Shown here: positions 55,723 through 64,000 of the stretch, piece by piece
Position numbering within the stretch: position 1 is the stretch's first letter
Layout: every line of letters starts with the position of its first letter
Assembly (NCBI GenBank): GCA_030374765.1
Contig: JARGXX010000107.1
Span: 105,557-169,556, forward strand
DNA from: Agarophyton chilense
Taxonomy: Eukaryota; Rhodophyta; Florideophyceae; Gracilariales; Gracilariaceae
Length of the DNA: 64,000 nucleotides
Direction: 5' to 3'
Program-made: the position numbers and the translations under genes
The notes under the pieces: model-generated
What the model saw: only the letters and a program-made list of their open reading frames with translations
Told to the model about the DNA's origin: nothing
Database searches by the model: none

Positions 55723-57699
55723 GTGCCCCCGGCCCCGCCTAGGTCGAGGAGCTCAATTCCCGAAGATCGGAACGATTCCGGTATCGATCCGGACACTCGG
55801 AGAGCAGCCTCAGTGGTTTCAGGTTCTCGAGAGGTCGTGGCTGTGGGCCCAGCTCCAGTGGTGGAGACCCCCTCAGCAGCACCCCGAAGTCGGGCCGACC
55901 CTGAATTACAGCGCCTGGAGACTCGAATCGATATCGCCAACGCGGCTCACGTCGAGCTCCTTCAGGAGGTTGCTACCCTCCGCCTCAAGGTGGAGGACGC
56001 CCCGGTGCGGGGAGTCGCCGATGACCTTCGTACCCTGAGGAGGGATGTGAACTCCCTTTTGGAAAGCTTTGGTACCCCTGGGGTCTTTATCCAGAAGTAC
56101 CGGAGCCTCGTAGAGGAACACCGCGTGAAAGCGGAACGCTTCCGAGCTCGGCTGGACACCCTCGAGGCCATTATCCGTATGGACGGAGACACAGAAGCCT
56201 CGAAGGATAAACCCGACGTTTCGGAAGACGAAGAACACCGCTCCGCTAAACGGGACCGCCGCAAGTCCAAGAAGAGGGTTCACCTCCAAGAGGATTTATC
56301 GGATTCCGATCCCAATCGCTCGTCATCGAGTTCGTCCTCCGAATCTTCAGATAGTGAAGATGGACGCCGGTCATCCCGGGCGACTCGGTCGAAGGCTACT
56401 TACACCTCTCAAGGGGCAATCCGTAACCGGAAGAAGGGTAGGAAACACCTTGGATTAAGGGAGCTGAAGCCGACGAATCCTCTCTATCGGAAGCTGCTAT
56501 CGTACCGCTGTTACCGGTTGGATAACCCTTCGGGAGATCGAACATCCCGCGGAACAGGTAGGGTCAAGGACTACATCAAAAGGCTGAGCATCACCCTACA
56601 GAAGAGGGAGTTCACAGGAACAGACCCAATTCTGGTGCTCGATTTCCTTGCGAGGTTCGTCCAGGAGGCTGACATCCTCGGTATGAGTGAAGCGCAAGCG
56701 TATCTTGCATTACCCTATTTCTTAAAGGGGATGGCTGAAGACCAGTTCAATTCCGTCCGTGGATCATCCCGAGCCTCGGAAGGGGGAGTCACGTGCTGGC
56801 CCGAAGCGGTGCAGTACCTCTTGAGGTCATACGCTACTGAAAATGTGATTCAGGAAGCAATCCTTGCATTAAGGGATACGCGGCAGAAGCCGATGGAAAC
56901 CGAAACGGTGTATTCAACTCGCTTGAATAAAGCGTTTCACCGATGCGGGAATGTATTCCCCGCCTACGAGAGATGCACCATGTTTGTGGATGGTTTGGAC
57001 CCCTCGATAAGGGCATTGGTTGCCCGACATCGGGAAGAGAAGCGCAAGCTGACGTATTTGGAACTGGTTCAGTACGCTCAGGCTGAGAGGGATACTCTCC
57101 GTGCCCGGCAGAACCGAAAGAGTCGGCCGACACGTGCACTCCTCGCCGATGGAGGTAAATCGTCTTTGTCACTCGCAGGAGGCCCTGCCCCTGTGGTGGT
57201 CAATGATAACATTCACTTCATGGGAAGTAACCCCGAATCTATGGGTACATCTGAGTTGCCGTCGACATCCGCTCCGACTACGGATGAAGACCCTGCGCTC
57301 TATACCCAAGGACGGAGGGTGCCAGCCGCATCGCTACCTTTTGCGAATACCGCTGCTCGGTTCTCTCGCCCCGGATGGAGGGATACAGCACCACGTCGCG
57401 TGGATTCACGTCCACAACCGAACCCGGCAGAGCTGATTTGCTATTTGTGTTACCTCCGTGGTCACAAAGCACCAGACTGCACATTTCCCCTGCGGGAGGG
57501 TTCACGAATTATCGCTCAGTACGAGGCTCTGACGCCTGAGGAGAAAGCTCGAGTCCCGAGTAGGTCCTATGAGGAACAAAGGATACTCCGAGCTCACCTT
57601 GCTGACAGGGATACAGAACTTGTACCCGCGAACGGGGAACAACCGGTCCCCTTCGAGGCAGCTGCACCGAATTCGGTGGGGTCCGCTTCGAAAAACTAA
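55723..57699 (+). CDS. Gag polyprotein of the gypsy element
   Basis: About 658 codons. The frame is open from 55,624 but has no ATG before about residue 150; the first possible start is GTG at 55723. Translation may use a non-AUG codon, a spliced leader exon, or a start lost by mutation. Residues 60-150 are a helical coiled coil. A Ser/Asp-rich stretch follows, then the capsid-like helical domain (about 300-460; 'GTDPILVLDFLARFVQEAD', 'YLALPYFLKGMAEDQF'). A CCHC zinc knuckle 'CYLCYLRGHKAPDC' at about 573-586 binds RNA. The gene ends at TAA 57697-57699 next to the -1 frame of Pro-Pol. It forms virus-like particles for reverse transcription. The old gypsy copy at 18-20 kb carries a broken relative. 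Confidence 0.85.
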   Translation: MPPAPPRSRSSIPEDRNDSGIDPDTRRAASVVSGSREVVAVGPAPVVETPSAAPRSRADPELQRLETRIDIANAAHVELLQEVATLRLKVEDAPVRGVADDLRTLRRDVNSLLESFGTPGVFIQKYRSLVEEHRVKAERFRARLDTLEAIIRMDGDTEASKDKPDVSEDEEHRSAKRDRRKSKKRVHLQEDLSDSDPNRSSSSSSSESSDSEDGRRSSRATRSKATYTSQGAIRNRKKGRKHLGLRELKPTNPLYRKLLSYRCYRLDNPSGDRTSRGTGRVKDYIKRLSITLQKREFTGTDPILVLDFLARFVQEADILGMSEAQAYLALPYFLKGMAEDQFNSVRGSSRASEGGVTCWPEAVQYLLRSYATENVIQEAILALRDTRQKPMETETVYSTRLNKAFHRCGNVFPAYERCTMFVDGLDPSIRALVARHREEKRKLTYLELVQYAQAERDTLRARQNRKSRPTRALLADGGKSSLSLAGGPAPVVVNDNIHFMGSNPESMGTSELPSTSAPTTDEDPALYTQGRRVPAASLPFANTAARFSRPGWRDTAPRRVDSRPQPNPAELICYLCYLRGHKAPDCTFPLREGSRIIAQYEALTPEEKARVPSRSYEEQRILRAHLADRDTELVPANGEQPVPFEAAAPNSVGSASKN

Positions 57700-57723
57700 A
57701 CTTGGGAGTCTCCCCTGCGGGAG
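57690..57723 (+). promoter_or_regulatory. Candidate -1 ribosomal frameshift site, gag to pol
   Basis: The gag frame ends TCG AAA AAC TAA. The heptamer G-AAA-AAC (57690-57696) allows a -1 slip into the frame that continues into protease. Seven bases after it a short hairpin GGGA-GTC-TCCC (57704-57714) or the alternative CTCCC-CTGC-GGGAG (57710-57723) can form. The Pro-Pol frame has no ATG near its start, which supports a fusion product. The first base of the heptamer departs from the consensus. Confidence 0.5.
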
Positions 57724-60700
57724 GGGCGTCTTCTAAGCCGGAGTTGAAGACGCCCGAGGCGCTCCAGCTTCGCTCCCCAGCTGTGACTATCCTTTCAAGG
57801 AGAACGGCTGACACCGACGTTAACTCGGGATACTTTAGTGTCCTCCGTCGCCCGTGGATACGGTCCCGTAATCTCCGTATTCCGAATCGAGTTATGGTAA
57901 TGGCCAAGCGGAATTATAAAGTATTCGCCGACTTCGGCCTGTCCAACCAGTTTATGGTTCGTCAAATATCTGTCCTGGATACAGGAGCCGCTCCTAACTT
58001 AATTCATGTTGAATTGTTACCCCCGCTGCTCCGGGTTCAAGTTCGTACCGGTCCACGTTTGGATATCGCTGATGCGAACAACAACCCGCTACGGACACTG
58101 GGTACAATTTCCCTCATGGTGAGGTTAGGCTCCTATCTCGTTCAGCTAGAGTTTATTGTATGCAAGTCACTTGCAGCACCAGTCATACTGGGTTGTGACT
58201 TTTGCGACCGCTTCGTGGAAGCCATCCGTCCTCGGAATAGAACTGTGGAACTCGAAGACGGGTCTACGATCCCAATCGTTCGTAAACCCTTACAGAGAGC
58301 AGCGCGAACACGCGTTCCTCTCCCTGTCGCGCAGGAATCTGTGAAGAAGGACCCGGTGTCTACACGGGTAAAGGTTGCGAAGTCAGTGGCTATCCCGCCA
58401 GAAACCCATGTTTGGGTCACAGTTGTTACCAAGCAAATCGGTGTGCATGTGGTACAACCGAACCCGTCTCTGTATACGCGGCGTCAACTCGCCCTTGCGA
58501 ATGGGGTTGTCTCCGTGGAACCGGATAAACCTTTCAAGGTTTTGGTAGCCAACTTTGGAAAGACAACGCAGCATTTGGTCAAACACCAGATCCTGGGTTC
58601 TGTTCTTCCACACCCGCATGCGGTCGTGCCTACAAAGATCTCTATCGCAGAGGTCCTTGGTGTGGCGGACCCTAAGGAGGGGGAGGACACTGCCGAAATC
58701 GCGGAAGACGGTGAGCATACGACTGCAGCTCCACACGCTAAACACTTAAACCTCAGGAGGTTACGGCCCCTATCACAGGAGCAGACCAGACGGATCCTGT
58801 TCAGGAATTGGAGAAATGGGATCTCAACCATGTACCCGCATCTCATCGGGAGAAGCTGAGGCACATGCTTCGTGAATTTACCCCCATGTGGGATGGTTCC
58901 CTTGGAACTATTGGGATTACAGAACACCGCATCGACTTGTTACCGAACACTCGGCCTATTGCCCAACACCCTTACAGGGCTGGACCAAAAGCTCGGGAAG
59001 AGGAGAAATCTCAGGTGGAGAAGATGCTTAAAGCGGGCGTAATTGATCCTGCCCACTCCGCCTGGGCCTCACCAGTGGTGATAGTTCCGAAACCGGATGG
59101 ATCGTGGCGTTTCTGCATCGATTACAGACGCCTGAACGAGGTAACCATTAAGGATGTGTACCCGATCCCTCGGATGGACGAATACATCGACTCCCTTGGG
59201 AGCGCTACTGTTTTCTCTACCCTCGACGCCAATTCGGGCTACTGGCAAGTCCCTATTAGGGAGGAAGATCGAGACAAAACGGCTTTCGTGTGTCATCAAG
59301 GACTTTTCCGATTCCGGAGGATGCCTTTTGGGTTGACAAATGCCACCGCAACGTTTCAACCTGGCGATAGACATTCTGTTGGCTCCCTTCAAGTGGAGGA
59401 CGTGTCTATTGTATTTAGACGACATTATTGTCTTCTCCAACAACCTGGATGACCACCTCGAACACGTCAGGGACGTAATGAAGATACTCCGCGACGCGGG
59501 AATCACCTTGAAACTAAAGAAGTGCGAGTTTTTCACCGATTCATTTAAGTATCTGGGTCATATCATCCGTCCCGGACACCTTTCAATCGATGAAGTACGA
59601 GTGAAATCCTTGAAGGAAGCAAAACACCCGAAAACTCAAACGGAGTTGCGATCCTTCTTAGGTCTGTGTAACGTGTATCGCCGATTCCTCCCGAACTTTG
59701 CGGATATTGCCACCCCCCTCAACAGGCTCCTGACGAAGGGACAACCAGTTGAACTGGAACCTTTTGGCGACGCGGAAGCGTCTGCCTTCACGGCACTGGT
59801 GAATGCCGTAACATCACCGCCAATCTTGGCTCTACCCAATCCTGGGCTCCCTTACGAAGTGGACACCGATGCTAGTGCAAACCAAGTAGGGTGTGCACTG
59901 TTCCAATCCTCTGAGGATGGGGAACGTCACACTATTGGGTACTGGTCACGTTCCCTGAATGTCCATGAAAGGAACTACTCGGTCTCCGAGAAAGAATGTT
60001 TAGCCGTTGTGTGGGCCTTAGCTACACTTCGCCCGTATCTGATGGGTACTCGTTTCAAAGTCCATACGGACCACGCATGCTTGCGTTGGCTCCTGGAGAT
60101 CTCCGAACCCTCGGGCCGCCTTATGCGCTGGCGTCTCCAACTGTCGGAATTCGACTTTGAGATCCTGTACAAGAAAGGGAAGCTGAACACTCAGGCTGAT
60201 GCACTATCCCGCTTGGGAACCACAGCGGAAACGGAGCCCTACGAGGACGATGACATCCCATGTTTTATGGTATCGGACCTCGAGGGAGGAGCTCAACCGC
60301 TGACGGATGATGTTTGTGACGATATACTCGTCAACGAGAGTCTGGATTCGCCGACCAGCTCTTTTATACCTATCTCTTCAGAGGAGATGATACGCAAGCA
60401 ACAGCTCGACCCATTCTGTACACGGATTCGGGCTCGCCTCAACGGAGGATTTCAGTTACCTTTCGAGGACGACGATCAGGGTTACCTAATCAGGACCGTT
60501 GGACCTCGCCCGAGGATAATGGTGCCGCACACCCTACAACAGAGGGTATTACACCTCACTCACTATGTGAAGGTTGGCGCCCACCCCGGGGGAAGAAAAC
60601 TGTACCTCACGTTGAGAAGGGACTTTTACTGGCCGGCAATGGCATTCGATTGTTACGCCGTCAAACGGGCCTGCGCCAATTGCGCCAAGAATGACGTCAA

Positions 60701-62234
60701 ACTTCGGAAGCACTCTAAGAAGTTGACGCTGTTCCCGGCACGGGCTCCACTCGAATTCGTGGCCATAGACATCCTAGGGGAGTTTATCAGGACGCCCCGA
60801 GGTCATCGGTATCTGCTTGTCATTTCTGACAGATTCTCTAAGCTAACGAGAACTGTGCCACTGAAGCGGATCACCGCCGCTACCGTCGCGCAAGCGTTCG
60901 TGACCCATTGGGTGTTCGTATATGGACCGCCGGTGCAGTTGTTATCCGACAACGGAGGGCAATTCGCATCAAAGATCTTTCAGGATGTATGTCGAATCCT
61001 TGATGTAAGGAATTTATTTGTTACTACGTATCACCCTCAGGGGAATAGCCAGGTGGAGAGGTTTAACCGCACGATACTCAACGATTTGAGATCGTATGTT
61101 GCGGATCACCCCAAAAATTGGGACTTGTACATAGACGCTATCACGTATGCATACAACACCCAGGTACATCGGGTTACATCGTTATCCCCATTCGAACTGG
61201 TACCGTCGAGGACATCGCCGCCGGTCGCCATCGAGGCTCAACCGACGCTGTCGACGTACCCGTCACCGGGATTGTACCGAGAAGCCTGGAAGGAGTGGCT
61301 TACGAAGATGGTGCCGATAGCCCGGAAAGCAATGGACAAAGCTCAACGCGCCTACAAGAAGGACTTTGACAATCGGGTTCGCAAACCTCTACCTCAGGTG
61401 GAGCCCGACGACTTCGTCTTCCTTCGAAAAGAATACTACAATCCTGAAAAGGAACGTAGGCACAAGCTTTCGCCAATTGTGGACGGACCCTATCGTGTGG
61501 TTTCTGTAGACCCGGACACGGTGGTATTGGATATCGTTAACCGCCACGAACGGATCTCCAGGGACCGCATCACACGAGCGCCCAACCCAAATGTGGAAGT
61601 GGTGTCGGCACCAACGCCCTCCACAGGGGATGATTCAACGGAAGTTAACCCGTCAGGCGGAGATTCGAACACCCGCCCCGTTATACTTCCGCACCCGGAA
61701 CGTGGTTTAACCGACCTACCGGAAACTTCGGATACTCCCGAACCTGGGCCCGCTCCCTCAAGGGCCCAGTCAACGAACTCTTACAGAGTTACTCCCCCAC
61801 CGGAGGTAGTCAAGCCTCCTGGCTCTCCGCCTAAGGAGGGGGAGGAGGACTTAGTTCCTTCGCAGGACGATGTTTCGGCGTCAGCCAGTCGCCCTAACAG
61901 GGAATCTAGTTCTCACAGTGAGACGGCGAGCCCGACCGAGCCGGCGACAGAGAAGTCACAACCCCAGCGTATGGGTAGCGACATCACCGCCGACCCAGCC
62001 GAGCACGACGTCAGAAAAGATGACGAAAACCCGCCTAGGGAGAGTCGTGTGGAGAACTCCGCACCCGGAACGCCTACAGAGCCGACGATCACCCGCCGCC
62101 GCGGACGAGACACTGAGGTGTCGCACACTCAAACCCCGCTTTCTCGGGAACGAGCTGTGTCAGCGGACCCGCACGGGGAAGATCTCGACGACGAGGTTGA
62201 CCAAATTTGGCTCTCCGTTATGGAATGGGAATAG
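57702..62234 (+). pseudogene. Pro-Pol: protease, RT, RNase H, integrase (two frameshifts)
   Basis: The main frame carries the protease with 'SVLDTGAAPNLIH' (about 57,970-58,010). The reading then moves one frame at about 58,785, and back at about 59,360. The 600-bp stretch between (58808-59452) holds the RT fingers and palm: 'KPDGSWRFCIDYRRLNEV' and 'STLDANSGYWQV'. Back in the main frame come 'LLYLDDIIVFS', RNase H ('YEVDTDASANQVG', 'YSVSEKECLAVVWAL', 'VHTDHACLRWL') and integrase. The integrase has a HHCC-type zinc site ('GAHPGG', 'CANCAKN'), 'VAIDILGEF', 'LLSDNGGQF', 'GNSQVERFNRT' with all three acidic residues, and a C-terminal 'DGPYRVVSVDPDTVVLDIV' module. A 200-residue Pro/Ser/Glu-rich tail follows. 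Apart from the two compensating indels the protein looks complete. Confidence 0.9.
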
Positions 62235-62810
62235 GAACTCCTATGGAGACACTGGAACCCTCAGGAATGGGAAAGAAATGAGTGAGACCCGTCGGGGACA
62301 GCTCAGGAGAGTGCTAGCGCGTGTCGCAAGCGCCACCTCACATCCGCATAGGCAGATTTTCCCGCACAAGGAACGGTCACCCCACACGGGGCGCCCGCGC
62401 ATTTGTGTGGCACACGTCGAATGGCACCGAGCCAATCAAAAGGCTCTGACGACCAACCGTCGCGCAAACCGCCTCCGTCGCACGGCGCGTTGCACGGGAG
62501 CAACCTTCGTCCCCGTAGCTCGGGTTGACGTTGAAGTCGTACCCCCCTGAGATTGGAGACGCTACCGCGTCGCGGTTTCTCAACCGTCACCGAATCTAAG
62601 AACACCGTTGTTATCGGGAAGATCTCAGCTTTAAGAAAAACTCAAAACTGGGCCGTTTTGACTCCGTAGACGGAAGTTACAACGTAGCCCACAGGCCACT
62701 CGGCGCCGTTTGGACGAAGTGCTGAGACCCGCTCGCAACACGGAAAAGAACCCACCGGGGTGTGTCTAAACCCTACGTTGACACCCTCAAGGAAACTAGA
62801 GCGTTCCAAG
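62235..62810 (+). other. Region between Pol stop and chromodomain ORF
   Basis: A frame overlapping the Pol end (61870-62550) stays open and is Arg- and Thr-rich, but shows no domain. It may be a shadow or a former linker between integrase and chromodomain. Confidence 0.3.
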
Positions 62811-63050
62811 ATGGAAGAGAAGCCCGAACAGGGAAAAGTGTACCCGCAGGAATTCGTTATCGATCGCATCGTGCGTCACATCTACACCCCCGAGGGAGAA
62901 CTTCGCTACCAAGTCCGATGGTACGGATTCTCGCCTGATGAGGATACAGTGGAACCCATTGAGCACCTTCCGAGGTCTAAGGTTTTATCCTATCACCGAC
63001 GCGCTCGGGTAACCTTGCCTCCAAATCTGGATCGTGCCCAAGTCGGGTAA
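62811..63050 (+). CDS. Separate chromodomain ORF of the gypsy element
   Basis: 79 codons from ATG 62811 (the frame is open from 62760). The protein is little more than a chromodomain: 'QEFVIDRIVRHIYTPEGE', 'RYQVRWYGFSPDEDTVEP', 'IEHLPRSKVLSYHRR'. Cage positions Phe, Trp and Phe are kept; the Trp of the usual 'TWEP' is Val. In most chromoviruses the chromodomain is the C-terminus of integrase; here about 580 bp separate it from the Pol stop. It may be joined by splicing, be made as its own protein, or be a remnant. The older copy shows the same block in an independent frame. Confidence 0.7.
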   Translation: MEEKPEQGKVYPQEFVIDRIVRHIYTPEGELRYQVRWYGFSPDEDTVEPIEHLPRSKVLSYHRRARVTLPPNLDRAQVG

Positions 63051-63214
63051 GCCACCACGGGAACTGGTGTGGATGGGACCTTGAAGTGAGGAAGATGTTG
63101 GACCTCTGAAGAGGAATTGAGGAGAGTATCCCGAAGAACACGTATTGAGAGGGAATGTCTACTGGCCCTCGGCCTAGCGCCGTTAACCGGGGAACACAGC
63201 ACCGGTTATCGGGA

Positions 63215-63390
63215 CAGTTTATGATGAAAAAAATGGAAAAGAAGACCCACGAAGTGGAGAAGAAGATTAAGAAGAAGATTGGACCCTAGGAAGGGAAGAA
63301 TTTGAAGACGAAGATGAAGAAGATCCTAAGAAGGAAGAAGAAAAGAAGTAGAAGTTAAGATCCTAGGAAGGAAAAAGAAAAGAAGTTATG
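63215..63390 (+). repeat. Long purine-rich tract
   Basis: About 175 bp almost wholly of A and G on the plus strand (GAAGAAGATTAAGAAGAAGA type). It lies between the chromodomain and the antisense ORF. It could serve as or derive from a polypurine tract, but true 3' polypurine tracts abut the 3' LTR, which is outside the window. Confidence 0.6.
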
Positions 63391-63594
63391 CAAATATCAG
63401 AAGTTTACTATTGTCGCCAAGCTATGGACTCCACAATTGCCCGAATGCGGAACTACGGAAAGCCCGAGGAGGGACCCGCCCCACCGTTGGGATTCTGACC
63501 CTGATGGTACGCCGAGGCGAAAGCCAACATCTGGCTCACATCCGTCATACCCGGAGGAATCGGAATGCCCGCGTTCACGAGGCCTTGTCGCACA

Positions 63595-64000
63595 CTATCC
63601 GCTTGCGGAGTGGCAACTGGCGCCTGCGCAAGTGTTCACACCCCACCCGGGGGGAGCAGATGGACCGCCACCGGATGCATTCGCCGCCGCAGCTGAGGTC
63701 GTTCCCACTGGTTGGAAGGGTACAGATGGCTCCACAGGGAGTACTCCACTAGGAGCTGGCATGTCGTTATCCAACGCTGGATCGTCCAGGTCTACTGGAG
63801 GCTCGTACTTGTAATCGTCGGTATAAATGAACCCCGTCGGGTGTCCCACCGGCATCGGTCGAGGCGAGTCAATCAGCGCCCGTGCTTGCGCCGCGCTGAT
63901 GCGAACCCCTTCGAAGGGATTGTAATAGACCCAGTTACCGGAGCCCGGATCGTACCGGCCAGGAGACTTGTCTCGCGCGGATCCTTCCCCAGCGGTCTGA
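63595..64000 (-). CDS. Antisense ORF in the 3' region of the gypsy element (partial)
   Basis: A minus-strand frame open from the window end (64000) to a stop at 63595, at least 135 codons; the start lies outside. It reads 'RYDPGSGNWVYYNPFEG', 'VRISAAQARALIDSPRP' and 'HPTGFIYTDDYKYEPPVDL', then a Pro/Ala/Ser-rich tail. The first part resembles the minus-strand frame in the same position of the old gypsy copy (25.6-26.1 kb), including the 'A-x-ALLD/ALID' helix and the 'GFLWYD/GFIYTD' block. Function unknown. Being opposite to gag-pol, it would need its own promoter, perhaps in the 3' LTR. Confidence 0.55.
   Translation of the reverse strand, partial: QTAGEGSARDKSPGRYDPGSGNWVYYNPFEGVRISAAQARALIDSPRPMPVGHPTGFIYTDDYKYEPPVDLDDPALDNDMPAPSGVLPVEPSVPFQPVGTTSAAAANASGGGPSAPPGWGVNTCAGASCHSASG

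Larger units (their letters stand above)
54600..64000 (+). mobile_element. Young Ty3/gypsy element with chromodomain and antisense ORF, cut by window end
   Basis: The element runs from an uncertain 5' limit (base composition changes at about 54.6 kb) past the end of the window. Order: leader, Gag, protease, RT, RNase H, integrase with GPY/F-type module, chromodomain ORF, purine-rich tract, antisense ORF. Frames are long and nearly clean, with only two single-base shifts in Pol, so the copy is recent. The 5' LTR and primer-binding site lie in 54.6-55.5 kb but cannot be delimited without the 3' LTR. The integrase-protease order (RT before integrase) fixes it as Ty3/gypsy. Confidence 0.85.

Noticed and set aside
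1-64000. CRISPR array, bacterial operon or prophage
   Set aside because: No regular repeat-spacer pattern; spliced eukaryotic genes and eukaryotic transposons throughout.

Overview
The window looks like nuclear DNA of a photosynthetic eukaryote, most probably a red alga (a florideophyte such as Chondrus or a relative). This is inference. It rests on host genes with no intron or one short 5' GT-AG intron (89 and 133 bp), a twin-arginine thylakoid-type protein, a GpsA-type glycerol-3-phosphate dehydrogenase with a long presequence, a plastid SufS-like relative, and a very high load of decayed transposons.

Layout. 1-7.0 kb: no intact gene; a decayed Ty1/copia element lies at about 2.5-5.0 kb. 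7.0-30.5 kb: one large, decayed DNA transposon region. Its transposase is on the minus strand, resembles fungal Plavaka/KDZ transposases, and is split into two halves (26.8-28.6 kb and 16.7-18.0 kb). Frameshifted cargo genes lie at 7.6-16.7 kb, one with a DPPH methyltransferase-like motif and one with a C-terminal motif like double-stranded beta-helix oxygenases. A Ty3/gypsy element (18.0-26.8 kb) lies inside the transposase, and a solo LTR (15.84-16.46 kb, TSD CAAAC) lies inside a cargo gene. A higher-order tandem array occupies 29.3-30.3 kb. 30.5-38.7 kb: TE graveyard with a pogo-like transposase, a second solo LTR of the same family (TSD TTTAT) and a Tc1/mariner element with recognisable TIRs.

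38.7-53.1 kb: a gene island. It holds a conserved coiled-coil protein, a small membrane protein, dyskerin/Cbf5 (rRNA pseudouridine synthase), a PH-domain protein kinase, a DUF6816-like lumenal protein, a low-complexity protein in a GC-rich island, a small basic AT-hook-like protein, a SufS-like protein that has lost its catalytic residues, and plastid-type glycerol-3-phosphate dehydrogenase. The genes are unrelated single transcription units, not an operon.

54.6-64 kb: a young Ty3/gypsy element truncated by the window end. It has Gag with a CCHC knuckle, a -1 frame Pro-Pol, a separate chromodomain ORF and an antisense ORF before the missing 3' LTR. The older gypsy copy at 18-26.8 kb has the same order, including chromodomain and antisense ORF, so the antisense gene appears to be a lineage feature. 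The most unusual items are the cargo-bearing transposon, the antisense ORF shared by two gypsy copies, and the SufS pseudoenzyme.
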